DNA from: Candidatus Peregrinibacteria bacterium
GTDB lineage: Bacteria; Patescibacteriota; Gracilibacteria; UBA1369; LOWO2-01-FULL-3
Length of the DNA: 32,913 nucleotides
Assembly: GCA_030688025.1 (NCBI GenBank)
Contig: JAUYJL010000020.1
Span: 1 to 32,913 of the forward strand
Reading direction: 5' to 3'
The notes below the pieces were generated by a model. It saw only the letters and a program-made list of their open reading frames with translations. It was not told the origin of the DNA and did not search any database. Position numbers and translations under genes: made by a program. Of this stretch, positions 22,883 through 32,333 are shown piece after piece. Numbering within the stretch: the first letter of the stretch is position 1; every line of letters begins with the position of its first letter.

Positions 22883-23710
22883 TTACTTTTTCTCACCAAA
22901 ATAAATCTTTTTACCTTGAGCATCTCTGTGATATTTTCCAAATTCGCAGAGATCTCTCACATAATTATACTTCATCACGGAGCCCTGCCTACAGGCCAAA
23001 ACACCGGTCGAGTCGACCGCGCACTGTCCACAAACTCCAACTCCACATTTCATATATTTTTCAACGGACACATAGCAATCAATTCCACTTTTCCACGCAA
23101 TATCCCCGACAAATTTCATCATCATTTCAGGTCCGCACGTAAAAACTTTATCAATTTTCTCGACTTCCAAAATCACATTTTCAAGCAAATTCGTGACAAG
23201 TCCGGTAAATCCCATCGACCCGTCATTCGTAGAAATATGCAAATTCACGCCATGAAGTCCAAGAATTTTCTTTGTATAAAGCACAAAATCCTTACTTCTC
23301 GCACCAATCAAAAATTCAACTTTGCAGTTTAATTTCAAAGCCTCTACCGCAACAAAATACATCGGCGCGGCTCCATATCCCCCAGCCACAAGCGCCAAAT
23401 GATCACCTTCATCAATTCGATAATACGTTCCAAAAGGTCCGCGAATCCCGACAAAGTCCCCCTCCTTCATCTTGAAAAGTGCATCAGTCGCATGCCCAAC
23501 ATTGCAGACAGTAAGCCAAAACTCACTGCCATCGTCATACGCGACAGAAATAGGTTTTTCATCAACACCCGGAATCCACATCATGACAAATTGGCCTGGC
23601 TTAGCCCCAAGTTCATAGTCAAAAACATAAGTATTAACAGTATCACTTTCTTGAATAATTTTTTTTATTCGAATCGTAACCGGTTTTGTATCAAATTTTT
23701 TCCCGTCCAT
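22883..23710 (-). CDS. pyrK: Dihydroorotate dehydrogenase electron-transfer subunit PyrK
   Basis: 275 residues. It passes electrons from class 1B PyrD to NAD through FAD and a 2Fe-2S centre. A ferredoxin-reductase-like FAD domain is at the N-terminus (KPGQFVMMWIPG; the usual RxYS site reads KPIS at 52-55), then an NAD-binding part with AGGYGAAPMYFV and TCGPEMM, and the iron-sulfur site C222, C227, C230, C240. The adjacent pyrD confirms the heterotetrameric 1B enzyme. Stop TAA; the gene lies 24 nt downstream of pyrD. Confidence 0.95.
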   Translation of the reverse strand: MDGKKFDTKPVTIRIKKIIQESDTVNTYVFDYELGAKPGQFVMMWIPGVDEKPISVAYDDGSEFWLTVCNVGHATDALFKMKEGDFVGIRGPFGTYYRIDEGDHLALVAGGYGAAPMYFVAVEALKLNCKVEFLIGARSKDFVLYTKKILGLHGVNLHISTNDGSMGFTGLVTNLLENVILEVEKIDKVFTCGPEMMMKFVGDIAWKSGIDCYVSVEKYMKCGVGVCGQCAVDSTGVLACRQGSVMKYNYVRDLCEFGKYHRDAQGKKIYFGEKK

Positions 23711-23734
23711 TTTTCTTTAAAAATTACACAAATA

Positions 23735-24679
23735 TTAAATTTTTACCGTCCCAATAATTTCTTCCAAATTTTTCACTCCATTTTTTTCACACCATTCCTC
23801 TATCTCAGAAACAACCTTCTTAAATCCCTCAACGCCGCGATAATAAACCATTGTTCCCATTCCGACTAAACGCGCCCCAACCATCATCATTTCAATAACA
23901 TCTTCTCCAGTCAAAACTCCACCAGTCCCAACAATTGGCGCTCCTGTAGCCTTAAAAACATCATATACACATTTCACAGCAAGTGGTTTAATTCCAGGTC
24001 CAGAGACTCCACCCACTTTATTTGTAAGAATAGGCATTCTTGTATTTATATCTACAGCAAGCCCAGGACCAAAAGTATTAACCGCGCAAAATCCATCTGC
24101 GCCAGCATCTCTGCACGCTTTTGCAATCTCTCCAATATTCGAAACATTCGGAGAAAGTTTAATGATAACAGGAATATTTTTTCCGCCACCAATAATTCCT
24201 CCCAAAGCTTTTTTCACAACTTTAGTAACTTTCGCCGCATCCCCAGCAACACACGCAAATGGCTTCCCGAACTCATTTTCAACATTCGGACAAGAAATAT
24301 TCACTTCAATTATGTCAGGATTACATTCTGAGATTTTCTCAGCCAAAAGCCCAAAATCATCAATCTTCCCTGCCACAATACTCGCAATTATCGGCGCAAG
24401 TTTTCCATCATTATATTCCGGAAAAGTTTCACTCAAGGCCTTCTCGATTCCAGCATCTGAAAGTCCGACAGCATTTATAAAATAATTCTCCGTACCAAAC
24501 ATTGTGGGATTCTTATGCCCTTTATGCTCCTCGAGCCAAATCGATTTTGTCGTCACTCCACCCGCACCATTTCGTATCACATTCTTCAAACTACTAGCCG
24601 TCACACCCAAAATTCCCGACGCAAGCACTGTCGGATTTGCAAACTCAACTCCACAAAATTTTATGCCCAGATTTGCCAT
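23735..24679 (-). CDS. pyrD: Dihydroorotate dehydrogenase, class 1B catalytic subunit
   Basis: 314 residues. It oxidises dihydroorotate to orotate with FMN. The class 1 catalytic Cys is C130 in NISCPN; AGGVTTKSI at about 39-47 and GTGGVLTG late in the barrel belong to FMN/phosphate binding. Pairing with pyrK makes it the NAD-linked class 1B form rather than the quinone-linked class 2. It is the first gene of the minus-strand arm and has its own promoter at 24700-24727. Confidence 0.96.
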   Translation of the reverse strand: MANLGIKFCGVEFANPTVLASGILGVTASSLKNVIRNGAGGVTTKSIWLEEHKGHKNPTMFGTENYFINAVGLSDAGIEKALSETFPEYNDGKLAPIIASIVAGKIDDFGLLAEKISECNPDIIEVNISCPNVENEFGKPFACVAGDAAKVTKVVKKALGGIIGGGKNIPVIIKLSPNVSNIGEIAKACRDAGADGFCAVNTFGPGLAVDINTRMPILTNKVGGVSGPGIKPLAVKCVYDVFKATGAPIVGTGGVLTGEDVIEMMMVGARLVGMGTMVYYRGVEGFKKVVSEIEEWCEKNGVKNLEEIIGTVKI

Positions 24680-24699
24680 TTCGATTTTTTATCAGAAGA

Positions 24700-24727
24700 A
24701 CTTTACCACAAACCACGTCTATTTCAA
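24700..24727 (-). promoter_or_regulatory. pyrD promoter
   Basis: On the minus strand, TTGAAA (24727-24722), a 16-bp spacer, and TAAAGT (24705-24700) with an upstream TGG that gives an extended -10. It is 20 nt before the pyrD ATG and lies back-to-back with the pyrB promoter. Confidence 0.5.
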
Positions 24728-24744
24728 ACATTCCCAAAAAAAGC

Positions 24745-24772
24745 TTGATTTTAAGCCAATTATTGCTAGAAT
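24745..24772 (+). promoter_or_regulatory. pyrB promoter
   Basis: TTGATT (24745-24750), a 16-bp spacer, TAGAAT (24767-24772) preceded by TGC, an extended -10. It is 25 nt before pyrB. The 17-bp interval to the divergent pyrD promoter leaves room for a shared regulator; no palindrome was found there. Confidence 0.6.
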
Positions 24773-24797
24773 AGCTGACAGCAACTAGAAACATTCT

Positions 24798-25808
24798 ATG
24801 GACGCACAAACTTTTGAAAAAAAACTGACCCAAAAAAGAAAGGGGCAATGTTTGTCCTGCACTGATTTAATAAGCATCGAAGATCTCAGCAAAAAAGATA
24901 TCGAAATGATTTTTGACCTAGCCTCTTCCACCGAAGAATTACTGAAAGGCAATATGAAGAAAATCGGCTTATTAAAAGGAAAAACTCAAATAAACTTCTT
25001 TTTGGAAAATTCCACACGAACAAGAAGCTCTTTTGAATTAGCAGGAAAAAATCTGGGAGCGGACACAATAAATATATCTGGAGACAGTTCCTCAATGAAA
25101 AAAGGCGAAACACTCCTAGACACCGCAATCACAATAGATCAAATGCAACCTGACATCATAGTAATAAGAAGCGCAGATTCCGGTGCTTCAAGGTTTTTCG
25201 CAAAGAATGTAAAAGCGGCGGTGATAAATGCAGGAGACGGATGGAACGAACATCCTACTCAAGCCCTTCTGGACCTTTACACCATCACAAAATTCAAAGG
25301 CAAAAATCTAAAAGGAAAAAAATTAGTCATCGTCGGAGACGTACTTCACAGCCGAGTTTTTGGCTCACTTTGGAGGATAGCAAGAATGTTCGAACTTTCA
25401 GTCACAGTCTGCGCACCATATACATTGATCCCTTCAAATCTCGAAGATTTAAACATAAAACACGAACCGGACATCGAAAAAGCGCTTAAAGACGCCGATA
25501 TTGTCTACACATTAAGATTACAAACAGAACGCGCCGCAGCTTCATATGTCCCGACATTAAGAGAATATTCAAAAACATACATCATCAATGCAAAACGAAT
25601 GCTTTTGGCAAAACCGGACGCAATCGTCATGCATCCAGGCCCTGTAATTCGCGAATTGGACGTACACACAAACATACTTGAATCAGACAAATCAGTGATT
25701 CCTCACCAAGTGTTTAGCGGCTACTGCGTGCGATTTGTCGTCCTTTGGCTACTCGGTGAAAACAGAAAAAACAAAACAGTTGAGAAAAGATTATACAAAC
25801 AATTTTAA
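24798..25808 (+). CDS. pyrB: Aspartate carbamoyltransferase catalytic subunit
   Basis: 336 residues. It joins carbamoyl phosphate and aspartate to carbamoyl aspartate. The carbamoyl-phosphate motif STRTRSSFE is at 72-80, HPTQALLDLY at 152-161, and HPGP at 279-282, followed by VIRELDV where NRGxEI is more usual. An N-terminal extension of about 20 residues precedes LISIEDLS. No pyrI regulatory gene is next to it. It is followed 2 nt later by pyrC. Confidence 0.96.
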   Translation: MDAQTFEKKLTQKRKGQCLSCTDLISIEDLSKKDIEMIFDLASSTEELLKGNMKKIGLLKGKTQINFFLENSTRTRSSFELAGKNLGADTINISGDSSSMKKGETLLDTAITIDQMQPDIIVIRSADSGASRFFAKNVKAAVINAGDGWNEHPTQALLDLYTITKFKGKNLKGKKLVIVGDVLHSRVFGSLWRIARMFELSVTVCAPYTLIPSNLEDLNIKHEPDIEKALKDADIVYTLRLQTERAAASYVPTLREYSKTYIINAKRMLLAKPDAIVMHPGPVIRELDVHTNILESDKSVIPHQVFSGYCVRFVVLWLLGENRKNKTVEKRLYKQF

Positions 25809-25810
25809 AA

Positions 25811-27100
25811 ATGCAGAACTTATTAATAAAACACGGCAGAGTAATCGATCCATCAGCAAACGTTGACGGTATTTTCGACATCCTTGTTGAAAACGGAAAA
25901 ATCAAAAAAATAGGAAAAAATCTAGAAGACAAAAACGCGGAAATAATTGATGCAAAAAATAAAATTGTCGCTCCGGGATTCATTGATATGCACGTACATT
26001 TGAGAGAACCAGGCAGAGAAGACAAAGAAACCATCCACACCGCCTCAAGATCCGCCGCAAAAGGAGGAATAACGACAATAGTCGGCATGCCAAATACGAC
26101 TCCTGTAGCGGACAATCAAACCGTCATCGAATACATACTTTCAAAAGCAAAAAAAGAATCTTTGGTAAATATTTTTGCATGCGGATCTGTTACAAAAGGT
26201 GAAAAAGGCGAAGAATTAGCTGAGATTTGGGAACTCAAAAAAACAGGAGCTGTAGCGGTAAGTGACGATGGATTCGACATCCAAAATTTGGATTTATACA
26301 GAAAAGCTTTGCAATATTGCAAAACTCACAAAATGCCAATAATTTCACACACCGAAGACGCAAATCTGGCAAAAGACGGACAATTACACGAAGGAAAAAT
26401 TTCAACACTTTTAGGGCTTCAAGGAATTCCTGCCTGCGCTGAAGACGCGGCGACAGCAAGAATTCTTGCGCTTGTAGAAGACGTAAATCATCCGGTTCAT
26501 TTCACACACGTATCCTCAAAAGGTTCAGTTGATTTGATAAAATTGGCGAAATCAAAAAAACTTCCGGTCTCAGCGGACGTAACCCCAAATCATTTTTCAT
26601 TAACTGACGAAGCAGTACTTGGATACAACACATCAGCGAAAGTAAATCCACCACTACGAAGTGAAGATCACCGAAAAGCGCTTCTTAAAGGCCTAAAAAA
26701 TGGCACAATCTCGGTAATAGCGACAGACCACGCCCCCCATCTTTGGACGGAAAAACAAAGAGAATTTTCACAAGCACCATTCGGAATTGTTGGCTTTGAG
26801 ACAATGCTTTCACTTATAATCACAAATTTGGTAAACAAAAAAGTTTTATCACTCAAAGAAGCTCTTCGAAAAATCACAATCAATCCGTCAAACATTTTGG
26901 GACTAAATAAAGGCACATTGAAAAAAGGTGCAGACGCAGACATTTGCATCTTTGACGAAAAAGCAAAATGGACAGTCGATAGCACACAATTTGAATCCAA
27001 AGGTCAAAATTCTCCATATCACGGAATGAAATTATTCGGAGTCGTCACAGATGTAATCGTAAATGGAAAAATAACAGTAAGACACAGACAAATAATTTAA
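25811..27100 (+). CDS. pyrC: Dihydroorotase, class I
   Basis: 429 residues. It cyclises carbamoyl aspartate to dihydroorotate. It is an amidohydrolase barrel with metal-site HVH at 61-63 (DMHVHLREPGREDKE), further ligands H180 and H233 and the catalytic Asp in TDHAPH (D306). Length and motifs fit class I, long-form DHOase. It begins 2 nt after pyrB and is followed 1 nt later by the TauE-like gene. Confidence 0.96.
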   Translation: MQNLLIKHGRVIDPSANVDGIFDILVENGKIKKIGKNLEDKNAEIIDAKNKIVAPGFIDMHVHLREPGREDKETIHTASRSAAKGGITTIVGMPNTTPVADNQTVIEYILSKAKKESLVNIFACGSVTKGEKGEELAEIWELKKTGAVAVSDDGFDIQNLDLYRKALQYCKTHKMPIISHTEDANLAKDGQLHEGKISTLLGLQGIPACAEDAATARILALVEDVNHPVHFTHVSSKGSVDLIKLAKSKKLPVSADVTPNHFSLTDEAVLGYNTSAKVNPPLRSEDHRKALLKGLKNGTISVIATDHAPHLWTEKQREFSQAPFGIVGFETMLSLIITNLVNKKVLSLKEALRKITINPSNILGLNKGTLKKGADADICIFDEKAKWTVDSTQFESKGQNSPYHGMKLFGVVTDVIVNGKITVRHRQII

Positions 27101-27101
27101 A

Positions 27102-27830
27102 ATGGAATACTTAATCATAACAACTTCAGGGATTTTAATAGGAATCATCGGAGTGGTTTTTGGCGGAAGCATGCTACTTTCAATACCACTTTTCCAAATT
27201 CTTTTCCCGACATTCAGCTACGGAAAAATTCTCGGAAATATCCAAGTGGGATCATTGGCACGCGGAATAGCGAGCACAGTCACAACTCGAAAACATCTAG
27301 AGCTGAAAAAAATTATTCCTATAATAATTTTATTTGTTTTGGGATCAACCTCAGGATCCATACTGATAGCAAAACTTGATCAAAAATATTTAATTATCGC
27401 AATAATCATTGCCATAGTTTTGTCGGAATTAAGCCCAAAAATCGCACACCTCATAAACAACAAAACAAGATACATAGCAAGCCTATTGATCGGCCTGTAT
27501 GTCGGAACAATCGCTGCAGGATCAAGCATCATGTTGTTTGCACTTTTAAGAACAGTTTTCCCCGAAGAAGACCAAATTGTTAACGCAAAAATACAAGCAA
27601 GATTCATCGAAACACTTGGAATAATCACAGTTGTAATCACTCATATTTTTTATGGAAACATAATTTTTCCGATTTGGATTTTTTGGGCAATCGGAAGTTT
27701 TATCGGAGGACTTTTGGGAGGAATAATCCTCAAAAAAAGCACCAAATTAACCCCAAAAACACAACAAATATACATTTATTGTGTTTACATGATTGCCCTA
27801 ATCCCAACACTGATAAAAACATTTAACTAG
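27102..27830 (+). CDS. TauE/SafE-family membrane transporter
   Basis: 242 residues with about eight hydrophobic segments, typical of the TauE/SafE family (anion/sulfite exporter-like). The family's duplicated pattern is visible in the N-terminal IGIIGVVFGGSMLLSIPL and the mid-protein GLYVGTIAAGSSIMLFALL. It is embedded between pyrC and carA with 1-nt and 7-nt gaps, so it is expressed with pyrimidine genes. The substrate cannot be read from sequence; the context suggests a solute linked to pyrimidine or carbamoyl metabolism, but this is speculative. Confidence 0.8.
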   Translation: MEYLIITTSGILIGIIGVVFGGSMLLSIPLFQILFPTFSYGKILGNIQVGSLARGIASTVTTRKHLELKKIIPIIILFVLGSTSGSILIAKLDQKYLIIAIIIAIVLSELSPKIAHLINNKTRYIASLLIGLYVGTIAAGSSIMLFALLRTVFPEEDQIVNAKIQARFIETLGIITVVITHIFYGNIIFPIWIFWAIGSFIGGLLGGIILKKSTKLTPKTQQIYIYCVYMIALIPTLIKTFN

Positions 27831-27837
27831 CAAACAA

Positions 27838-28953
27838 ATGAACGCAAAACTCATCCTAAAAGACGGCACAATTTTTGAAGGAAAATCATTCGGAGCAGAT
27901 GTTTCCGTAGCTGGAGAAGTTGTTTTCAATACATCGATGGTTGGCTATCCTGAGAGCTTCACGGATCCTTCTTACACAGGCCAAATCTTAGTCCTCACAT
28001 CTCCGCTCGTCGGAAATTATGGCGTGCCCGATGACATAAAAGACAAAGACCAAATCGAGAAAATTTTTGAAGGCAAATGCATGAGTATCACAGGATTAAT
28101 AGTAAATGAATACAGCGAAAACTTCAGCCACTGGAACGCAAAAAAATCACTCGGGCAGTGGCTTAAGGAAAACAAAATTCCGGCAATCACAGGAATCGAC
28201 ACGCGAGAATTAACAAAAAAACTAAGAACTCACGGAGTAATGCTCGGGAAAATTGTCGTAGAAAATCCAGCCAAAAAATCCACAACAAAATCGTCACCGG
28301 AAATAGAATTTTTAGATCCAAACTCAGAAAACCTCGTCGACAAAGTTTCCATCAAAAAACCAAAAATCTATAAGCGTGGCAAAAAAACTATTATTTGCAT
28401 CGATTGCGGAATGAAAAACAACATCATCAGAAACTTTCTAGACCGCGACATTACGGTCATAAGGGTTCCTTGGAATTACAATTTCCTTGAAGAAAAAATC
28501 GACGGCAAAGAAATAAAATTCGACGGAATTTTCATGTCAAATGGCCCCGGCGACCCCGCAATCCTCACAAAACTTCACGAAATCATCAAAAAAGCATTCG
28601 CATTAAAAAAGCCAATTTTCGGCATCTGCTTGGGTTGCCAAATCATGGCAATCGCATCTGGTGCAAAAACCTACAAATTAAAATTCGGACACAGATCCCA
28701 AAACCAACCATGTATCGACCTAAACACAAATCCTCAGAAATGCTATATCACAAGCCAAAATCATGGATTTGCAATTGACGAAAAATCCCTCCGCCCCGGT
28801 TGGGAAGTTTGGCTGAAAAACGCAAACGACCAAACAATCGAAGGAATCCGCCACAAAACTCTTCCATTTTTCTCATGCCAATTTCACCCTGAAGCCGCTC
28901 CCGGCCCACTCGACACAGTAAAATTCTTCGACGATTTCATCAAAATGTTGTAG
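27838..28953 (+). CDS. carA: Carbamoyl-phosphate synthase small (glutaminase) subunit
   Basis: 371 residues. It releases ammonia from glutamine for the large subunit. The N-terminal CarA domain (VFNTSMVGYPESFTDPSY and TSPLVGNYG) is followed by a class I GATase with nucleophile C264 in GICLGC and H350/E352 in FHPEAAPGP. carB, the expected partner, does not follow; the next gene is an unrelated large protein, so carB must lie elsewhere if present. Ends with TAG. Confidence 0.96.
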   Translation: MNAKLILKDGTIFEGKSFGADVSVAGEVVFNTSMVGYPESFTDPSYTGQILVLTSPLVGNYGVPDDIKDKDQIEKIFEGKCMSITGLIVNEYSENFSHWNAKKSLGQWLKENKIPAITGIDTRELTKKLRTHGVMLGKIVVENPAKKSTTKSSPEIEFLDPNSENLVDKVSIKKPKIYKRGKKTIICIDCGMKNNIIRNFLDRDITVIRVPWNYNFLEEKIDGKEIKFDGIFMSNGPGDPAILTKLHEIIKKAFALKKPIFGICLGCQIMAIASGAKTYKLKFGHRSQNQPCIDLNTNPQKCYITSQNHGFAIDEKSLRPGWEVWLKNANDQTIEGIRHKTLPFFSCQFHPEAAPGPLDTVKFFDDFIKML

Positions 28954-29021
28954 AACAACCTCAAAACACTACATAAAGAAAACCCTGTCCACAAAGATTA
29001 GGAAAAATCCTCATTTAATAT

Positions 29022-29050
29022 TTGACAAATTCCCTCACAAGAAATACCTT
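29022..29050 (+). promoter_or_regulatory. Promoter of the 1082-residue protein gene
   Basis: TTGACA (29022-29027), a 17-bp spacer and a weak TACCTT (29045-29050). It is 25 nt before the ATG at 29076. The consensus -35 in an otherwise A/T-rich 122-bp gap separates this gene from the pyr operon. Confidence 0.5.
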
Positions 29051-29075
29051 ACTCTCCATATTTTAAACTGGAAAA

Positions 29076-32000
29076 ATGACACCAGAGCGTTATGAATCAG
29101 GCAAAAGCGACCAAACAGAAGCCACGACAGCACAAACTGCCACAACAACTCCAAACGCAACCACAGCTCAACCGAACGAAGCTCCGGAATCTCTTGGCAT
29201 ACACGAAAGATTAACCAAGGCAAACGCTGAATTGTCAACACAAATAAGAAGTGGGAAACCAACAAAAATTTTCCAAATAGTGAATTGGATGATCCGTCAC
29301 AACACAAGCACTATTCCAAGAAACAAATTAGCTGAAATAATGGGAGAAGGAAAAATAGACCCAATAACTAGATTAAGAATCCAAGGACTACAAAATAAAA
29401 CATTTCAAAAACAAAACATATCTTTCCGTAGCCATAGAAATGGATCAATAAGGGTTATTTCAGGTAATCCACACTACAAAAAATGGCAAGATGAACAACC
29501 AAAACCATCAGCACTACCAAAATCCCCATACACTCCACCAACCGTAGATTCCAGCGCACCAAGCACAAAATCTCACCACGCAAGACTCAATATAGAGACA
29601 ACCGCTCAGCTACACAAAGTCCCACTCGCAACACGCACCGAAATCAACGCAGCATTACAAGAAGCCTTAGACAATCCACGCATCAGAAACAATACATCAG
29701 GAAGAACACAAAGAGACGACGGCACTCCAGTCAGCACTCCGATATATTTATTGGAAAAATTTTTAGAAGCAAATCCGACAACCCAAGAAAAATTAGAGAA
29801 AGGATTCTCATCAAAACAACGACTACTTATCGCTAGAGACAATGCAAACAATTCAGCCCGAAGCAAAATCCGAAATAATGCATTAAGAATATTCACAGAT
29901 CACCATCGCCGCCATCCGGAAAAAAGCGAATGGAAAATAGAATCAACAAACATTGATTACACTGACAGCCTCCAAGACAAAGAAGCAACCAAAATCTACA
30001 CCGACGCAAAAGCAATAAAAGAAAACGCATCCCTTTTCACAAACGCCCCACAGTCCGCACGATTCATCTTTGGCGCACTAACAGGTCTCACCATGGGCGC
30101 GACATTTGAAGAATTTTCCGTCGTCACCGGCCTTCCGGAAGAAGACATCCTCAAAGCAGTTGACCACATAAACACATCTGTAATCCCACAAGAAATAGAC
30201 CTAAAAATCCACAACAGAAACGGCATTTTGATATTTGGAACAAGGCATGCGGTTACCAGCATAGACACACCAAAAACACGATCCGAAACCATCAAATGGA
30301 AAGCAATAATCCTTGAAGTAAGAGAAAAAATAGCAAACACCGAAGCCATCACAATAGAACCAGCCCCAGCACAAGCCAAATCCGCGCCGCAAGCCGCCAC
30401 AACAAAATTAGCGACATTATTAAAAAATCCAAACAGCCGCGGCACCGCCAAAGTATTCCTAGAAACATTACTAAGAAATGGAGGAAAACTATTACGAGCA
30501 GAAGCAGAAAGAATTAGAGAAGAAGGAGCCACAGTGTCTACATTTTCAGTATTCATAAACAATATAAGAAGCACGCTCAGAAGAAATGGCCTAACATTAC
30601 TGCTAGAACCAAATGCAGTGAAAATAACAACATTCAAAACCCCAGGCCAAACAACAACAGAAACGGCACAACTCGAAACGGCACAACTCGAAACTGAACA
30701 ACAAACAGCCACAGAAAAATTAACAAAAATCATAAAAAATACACGCACCTCAAAACTATCAAAAGAAATACTACAACAATTCATAACAAATCCGACAGAA
30801 GTTCCAGCAGCTACAGTAACTCAAATTCTTAGGGCGTCAGGAATGAAATCTAGGTTATCAACGGCCATATTAAATCTCAACAGACCACTTAGCAACCATG
30901 GACTCATTCTAGTTTTAGATAAAAAAGCAGGAATCATAAAACTTGAAACATTCGAAACCCCAGGCCAAACAACGCCAGAACCAGCCCAACTCAGCCCTGA
31001 ACAACCAACACCAGGTCAGTCCGAATCTCCCGCCACTCCCACAGAAGCCGCCGAAGCCACAGCCTCCACCTCCGAACAACGCGCTCTAGCGGCTGAAGCA
31101 CCAGCACAATCACTACTTTCAAAAGTCCAAACACTAACAGACACAATAGAAGCAAAAGACTTAGAACTAAAAAGATTAAACAAAGAACTCAGCAATGCAG
31201 AAGACTTAAGAAAACAAGCCCGCATATTTGCAACAAGAGACGCAAGACGTGACACAAGAATAGAAGTAACGGCAGAATTTGCTAAACAAATCGAAAAACT
31301 TACAAGAAAAATTTCAGATTTAGAAAAAGAAATAAGAGGCTTAAATGCAGCACAACTAAGAACATTAAGATTACTTCAACAGCAAAACTTGACGACTCCT
31401 GAAGCCGTAGCAAACATCTCAGCCTTAACGCAAGAAGCAACAAGACTAAGAAAACAAAATATAGCATTAACCGCCAAAGCAAGAGAAGCAGAAGCCACCG
31501 CAACACCAACCCCAGCACAACCCTCTGGCGTTTCAGCAAAATTACTTGCAGACACAAAAAGAGACCTTGATGCCGCAAATCAAAACCTAGAAACCGCACA
31601 AGAAACAATTGCAAATCAAGACGCAAGAATCACACAACTCGAAAACAACATAGCCTCTTTACAAATAGCCTTAACACACCGCCCCGCACAAACAAGCCCC
31701 GAATTGCCAGAAGACACAAAGCAAACAATCGAAAAGCTTAGAAGGGAAATAATAAGACTCAGACAAGAGCAGGCCGCCTCAGACCTAATGTCAGAAAGAG
31801 TTCGATCACTCGAAGAAGAAAACGCAACATTACGCGAAAAATCACAAGGAAAAGGAGGTAAAACAAGCCCTAAACCCAAAGGTACAAAAAAAGGCCACGC
31901 ATACCATCTCCCCGCCTCCATTCCAACAGCACCCACTGAACAAGGCTACAGATTCGAACCACAACCAACAAGAACACGACCAAAAATGCCAGCTGCACAA

Positions 32001-32324
32001 ACAGATACACAAAACATGACCGTAATAAACATTGGCAACTTCACCTTCGACAATATCTTTACCCTTAAACAATCAGTAATTTCCGCAGTAAGAAAACTCG
32101 GCGAAAACCTCACCCTAGAAGACATCCAAACATTGAAAGCATCATTGGAATCCGTACACGAAGACCCATCAACAAAACCATATCACAAACCAACAATCAT
32201 GAGATATTTGGAAGTTTTACAAAGAAAACTAGACCTAAACCCACCAACAAGCAACGGAAGAAACGGTCTACCACAAGACGAATACGCCAAACTAATCACA
32301 GCAGCGACAAACACATTACGCTAA
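29076..32324 (+). CDS. Large protein with repeated winged-helix-like modules and coiled coil
   Basis: 1082 residues with no recognised full-length family and no signal peptide. Residues 1-50 are Thr/Ala/Gln-rich. Winged-helix-like modules are suggested at about 62-129, 326-397, 443-520 and 546-626; the last two align well and share the linker TFKTPGQTT/TFETPGQTT (519-527, 625-633). A Pro/Ala/Thr linker leads to a coiled coil at about 676-920, then a basic Gly/Lys stretch and a C-terminal helical part (about 980-1082) after MTVINIGNFTFDNIF. A 15-bp tandem repeat (30663-30692) encodes ETAQL twice. Likely cytoplasmic and possibly DNA-associated; that role is inferred from fold-like patterns only. 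It is convergent with the sigma-like gene, 9 bp apart. Confidence 0.6.
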   Translation: MTPERYESGKSDQTEATTAQTATTTPNATTAQPNEAPESLGIHERLTKANAELSTQIRSGKPTKIFQIVNWMIRHNTSTIPRNKLAEIMGEGKIDPITRLRIQGLQNKTFQKQNISFRSHRNGSIRVISGNPHYKKWQDEQPKPSALPKSPYTPPTVDSSAPSTKSHHARLNIETTAQLHKVPLATRTEINAALQEALDNPRIRNNTSGRTQRDDGTPVSTPIYLLEKFLEANPTTQEKLEKGFSSKQRLLIARDNANNSARSKIRNNALRIFTDHHRRHPEKSEWKIESTNIDYTDSLQDKEATKIYTDAKAIKENASLFTNAPQSARFIFGALTGLTMGATFEEFSVVTGLPEEDILKAVDHINTSVIPQEIDLKIHNRNGILIFGTRHAVTSIDTPKTRSETIKWKAIILEVREKIANTEAITIEPAPAQAKSAPQAATTKLATLLKNPNSRGTAKVFLETLLRNGGKLLRAEAERIREEGATVSTFSVFINNIRSTLRRNGLTLLLEPNAVKITTFKTPGQTTTETAQLETAQLETEQQTATEKLTKIIKNTRTSKLSKEILQQFITNPTEVPAATVTQILRASGMKSRLSTAILNLNRPLSNHGLILVLDKKAGIIKLETFETPGQTTPEPAQLSPEQPTPGQSESPATPTEAAEATASTSEQRALAAEAPAQSLLSKVQTLTDTIEAKDLELKRLNKELSNAEDLRKQARIFATRDARRDTRIEVTAEFAKQIEKLTRKISDLEKEIRGLNAAQLRTLRLLQQQNLTTPEAVANISALTQEATRLRKQNIALTAKAREAEATATPTPAQPSGVSAKLLADTKRDLDAANQNLETAQETIANQDARITQLENNIASLQIALTHRPAQTSPELPEDTKQTIEKLRREIIRLRQEQAASDLMSERVRSLEEENATLREKSQGKGGKTSPKPKGTKKGHAYHLPASIPTAPTEQGYRFEPQPTRTRPKMPAAQTDTQNMTVINIGNFTFDNIFTLKQSVISAVRKLGENLTLEDIQTLKASLESVHEDPSTKPYHKPTIMRYLEVLQRKLDLNPPTSNGRNGLPQDEYAKLITAATNTLR

Positions 32325-32333
32325 AAACTCAGC

